From assembly GCA_021827255.1 (NCBI GenBank), contig JAKAWO010000178.1, positions 1-6,501 of the forward strand: DNA of 6,501 nt, read 5' to 3'. Below the pieces are notes generated by a model. It was not told where the DNA came from. It did not search any database and saw only the letters and a program-made list of their open reading frames with translations. The stretch comes from Acidobacteriota bacterium (GTDB lineage Bacteria; Acidobacteriota; Terriglobia; UBA7540). A program made the translations under genes and the position numbers. Shown here one piece after another: positions 5,866 through 6,501 of this stretch; the first letter of the stretch is position 1; the number at the start of each line of letters is the position of its first letter.

Positions 5866-6501
5866 CAGGCCACCCCCGAGCTCCGGCGATTTTGGTAATA
5901 GAGCAGGATGCGGGCTAGACCGTTGACGATAATGGAAATCAGGCAGAGGGCCAGCGCCACCTCGGCGAGCGAACGCACCGCCATGCCGGTCGGATCCGTC
6001 AGCGCGCTGTCGAGCTGGGAGACGATGAAGGAGGCCATGGTGGAAATCGGCGCGTAGATGTTATGGGGCAGGTAGTTCACCGCGTTGCCGCTAATCATGA
6101 GCACGGCCATGGTTTCGCCGAGCGCGCGGCCCGTGGCCAGGATGCTCGAACCGATCAACACTCGCCGCGTCTCAGGCAACAGGACGGTCTGCACCGTTTC
6201 AAAACGGCTTGCGCCCAGGGCCACCGCGGCCTCGCGGAGGGTGGGCGGCTGACTGACCAGCGCGTCGCGCAGGGTGGCCGTGATCAGCGGCACGATCATC
6301 AGCGTGAGCACCAAGCCGCAAGTCAGCAGCCCGTAACCGCTGCCTCCGGGGCCGCCAAAAAAGGGAATAGGGCCAAGCCATTTGATCATGAACGGAAACA
6401 CGCGATGCCCAAGGAAGGGAATCACGACCACGTAGCCCCAAAGCCCGTAAACAACACTCGGGATCGCCGCCAATAGCTCGACGAACAAGGAAATCCAGGA
6501 G
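5865..6501 (-). CDS. pstC: Phosphate ABC transporter permease PstC, 5'-truncated by window edge
   Basis: The C-terminal 211 residues of the second channel subunit of the Pst importer; family members are about 300 residues, so roughly the first third lies beyond the right edge. The frame is open to the last full codon (6498-6500). The TTG at 6488 encodes an ordinary internal leucine in SWISLFVELLAAIPSVVYGLWG, a hallmark PstC segment, and is not a start. Other family features by visible residue are a hydrophobic segment at about 57-76, the EAA coupling loop REAAVALGASRFETVQTVLLP (89-109), GRALGETMAVLMISGN (124-139) and a final membrane helix at about 176-201. Its TGA stop overlaps the ATG of pstA by one base. 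The phosphate-binding protein gene pstS is expected upstream, outside the window. Confidence 0.97.
   Translation of the reverse strand, partial: SWISLFVELLAAIPSVVYGLWGYVVVIPFLGHRVFPFMIKWLGPIPFFGGPGGSGYGLLTCGLVLTLMIVPLITATLRDALVSQPPTLREAAVALGASRFETVQTVLLPETRRVLIGSSILATGRALGETMAVLMISGNAVNYLPHNIYAPISTMASFIVSQLDSALTDPTGMAVRSLAEVALALCLISIIVNGLARILLYYQNRRSSGVA

Noticed and set aside
1..6501. tRNA, rRNA, CRISPR array, insertion sequence or attachment site
   Set aside because: I see no cloverleaf-like segment, no spaced short repeats, no transposase or integrase motifs and no terminal inverted repeats. The window is almost fully occupied by core genes.

Overview
The window is GC-rich, compact bacterial chromosome with long genes, short gaps and no sign of mobile DNA. 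It holds two convergent blocks. The plus strand carries most of topA (DNA topoisomerase I), cut off at the left edge. The minus strand carries pstC (cut off at the right edge), pstA, pstB and phoU, followed by a secreted NIPSNAP-domain protein. The host cannot be fixed from this sequence. A Tat-exported NIPSNAP protein with this kind of head, the GC content and the four-zinc-finger TopA would suit Acidobacteriota or a similar soil phylum such as Verrucomicrobiota; this is a low-confidence inference.

Layout, left to right. Positions 1-2147 encode TopA from its Toprim acidic motif to the stop codon. Its tail ends in four tetracysteine zinc ribbons, the last three carried on an in-frame 159-bp tandem repeat. 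Positions 2148-2296 form a short convergent gap without a convincing terminator. Positions 2297-3106 (minus) encode the NIPSNAP protein, with a perfect Shine-Dalgarno. Its 69-bp upstream gap contains a 7+7 bp inverted repeat overlapping a possible extended -10. Positions 3176-3841 (minus) encode PhoU from a TTG start. Positions 3842-3932 are a very GC-rich gap with a small hairpin. Positions 3933-4763 (minus) encode PstB. Positions 4764-4953 are a 190-bp gap with a good sigma70-type promoter candidate facing pstB. Positions 4954-5865 (minus) encode PstA, which is coupled to pstC by a TGATG overlap. PstC runs off the window at 6501.

How the genes work together. PstC and PstA form the inner-membrane channel of the high-affinity phosphate ABC importer. 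PstB is its ATPase. PhoU links the transporter to Pho-regulon control. The phosphate-binding protein gene pstS and any phoR/phoB genes are not in view; pstS would be expected beyond the right edge. TopA, which relaxes negative supercoils, is an independent housekeeping gene. The NIPSNAP protein has no known link to phosphate uptake and may simply be downstream.

Most of the window is ordinary, well-conserved core biology. The points worth a second look are the repeat expansion at the TopA C-terminus, the internal promoter candidate between pstA and pstB, and the inverted repeat in front of the NIPSNAP gene. I see no evidence of a new defence, mobile or biosynthetic system.
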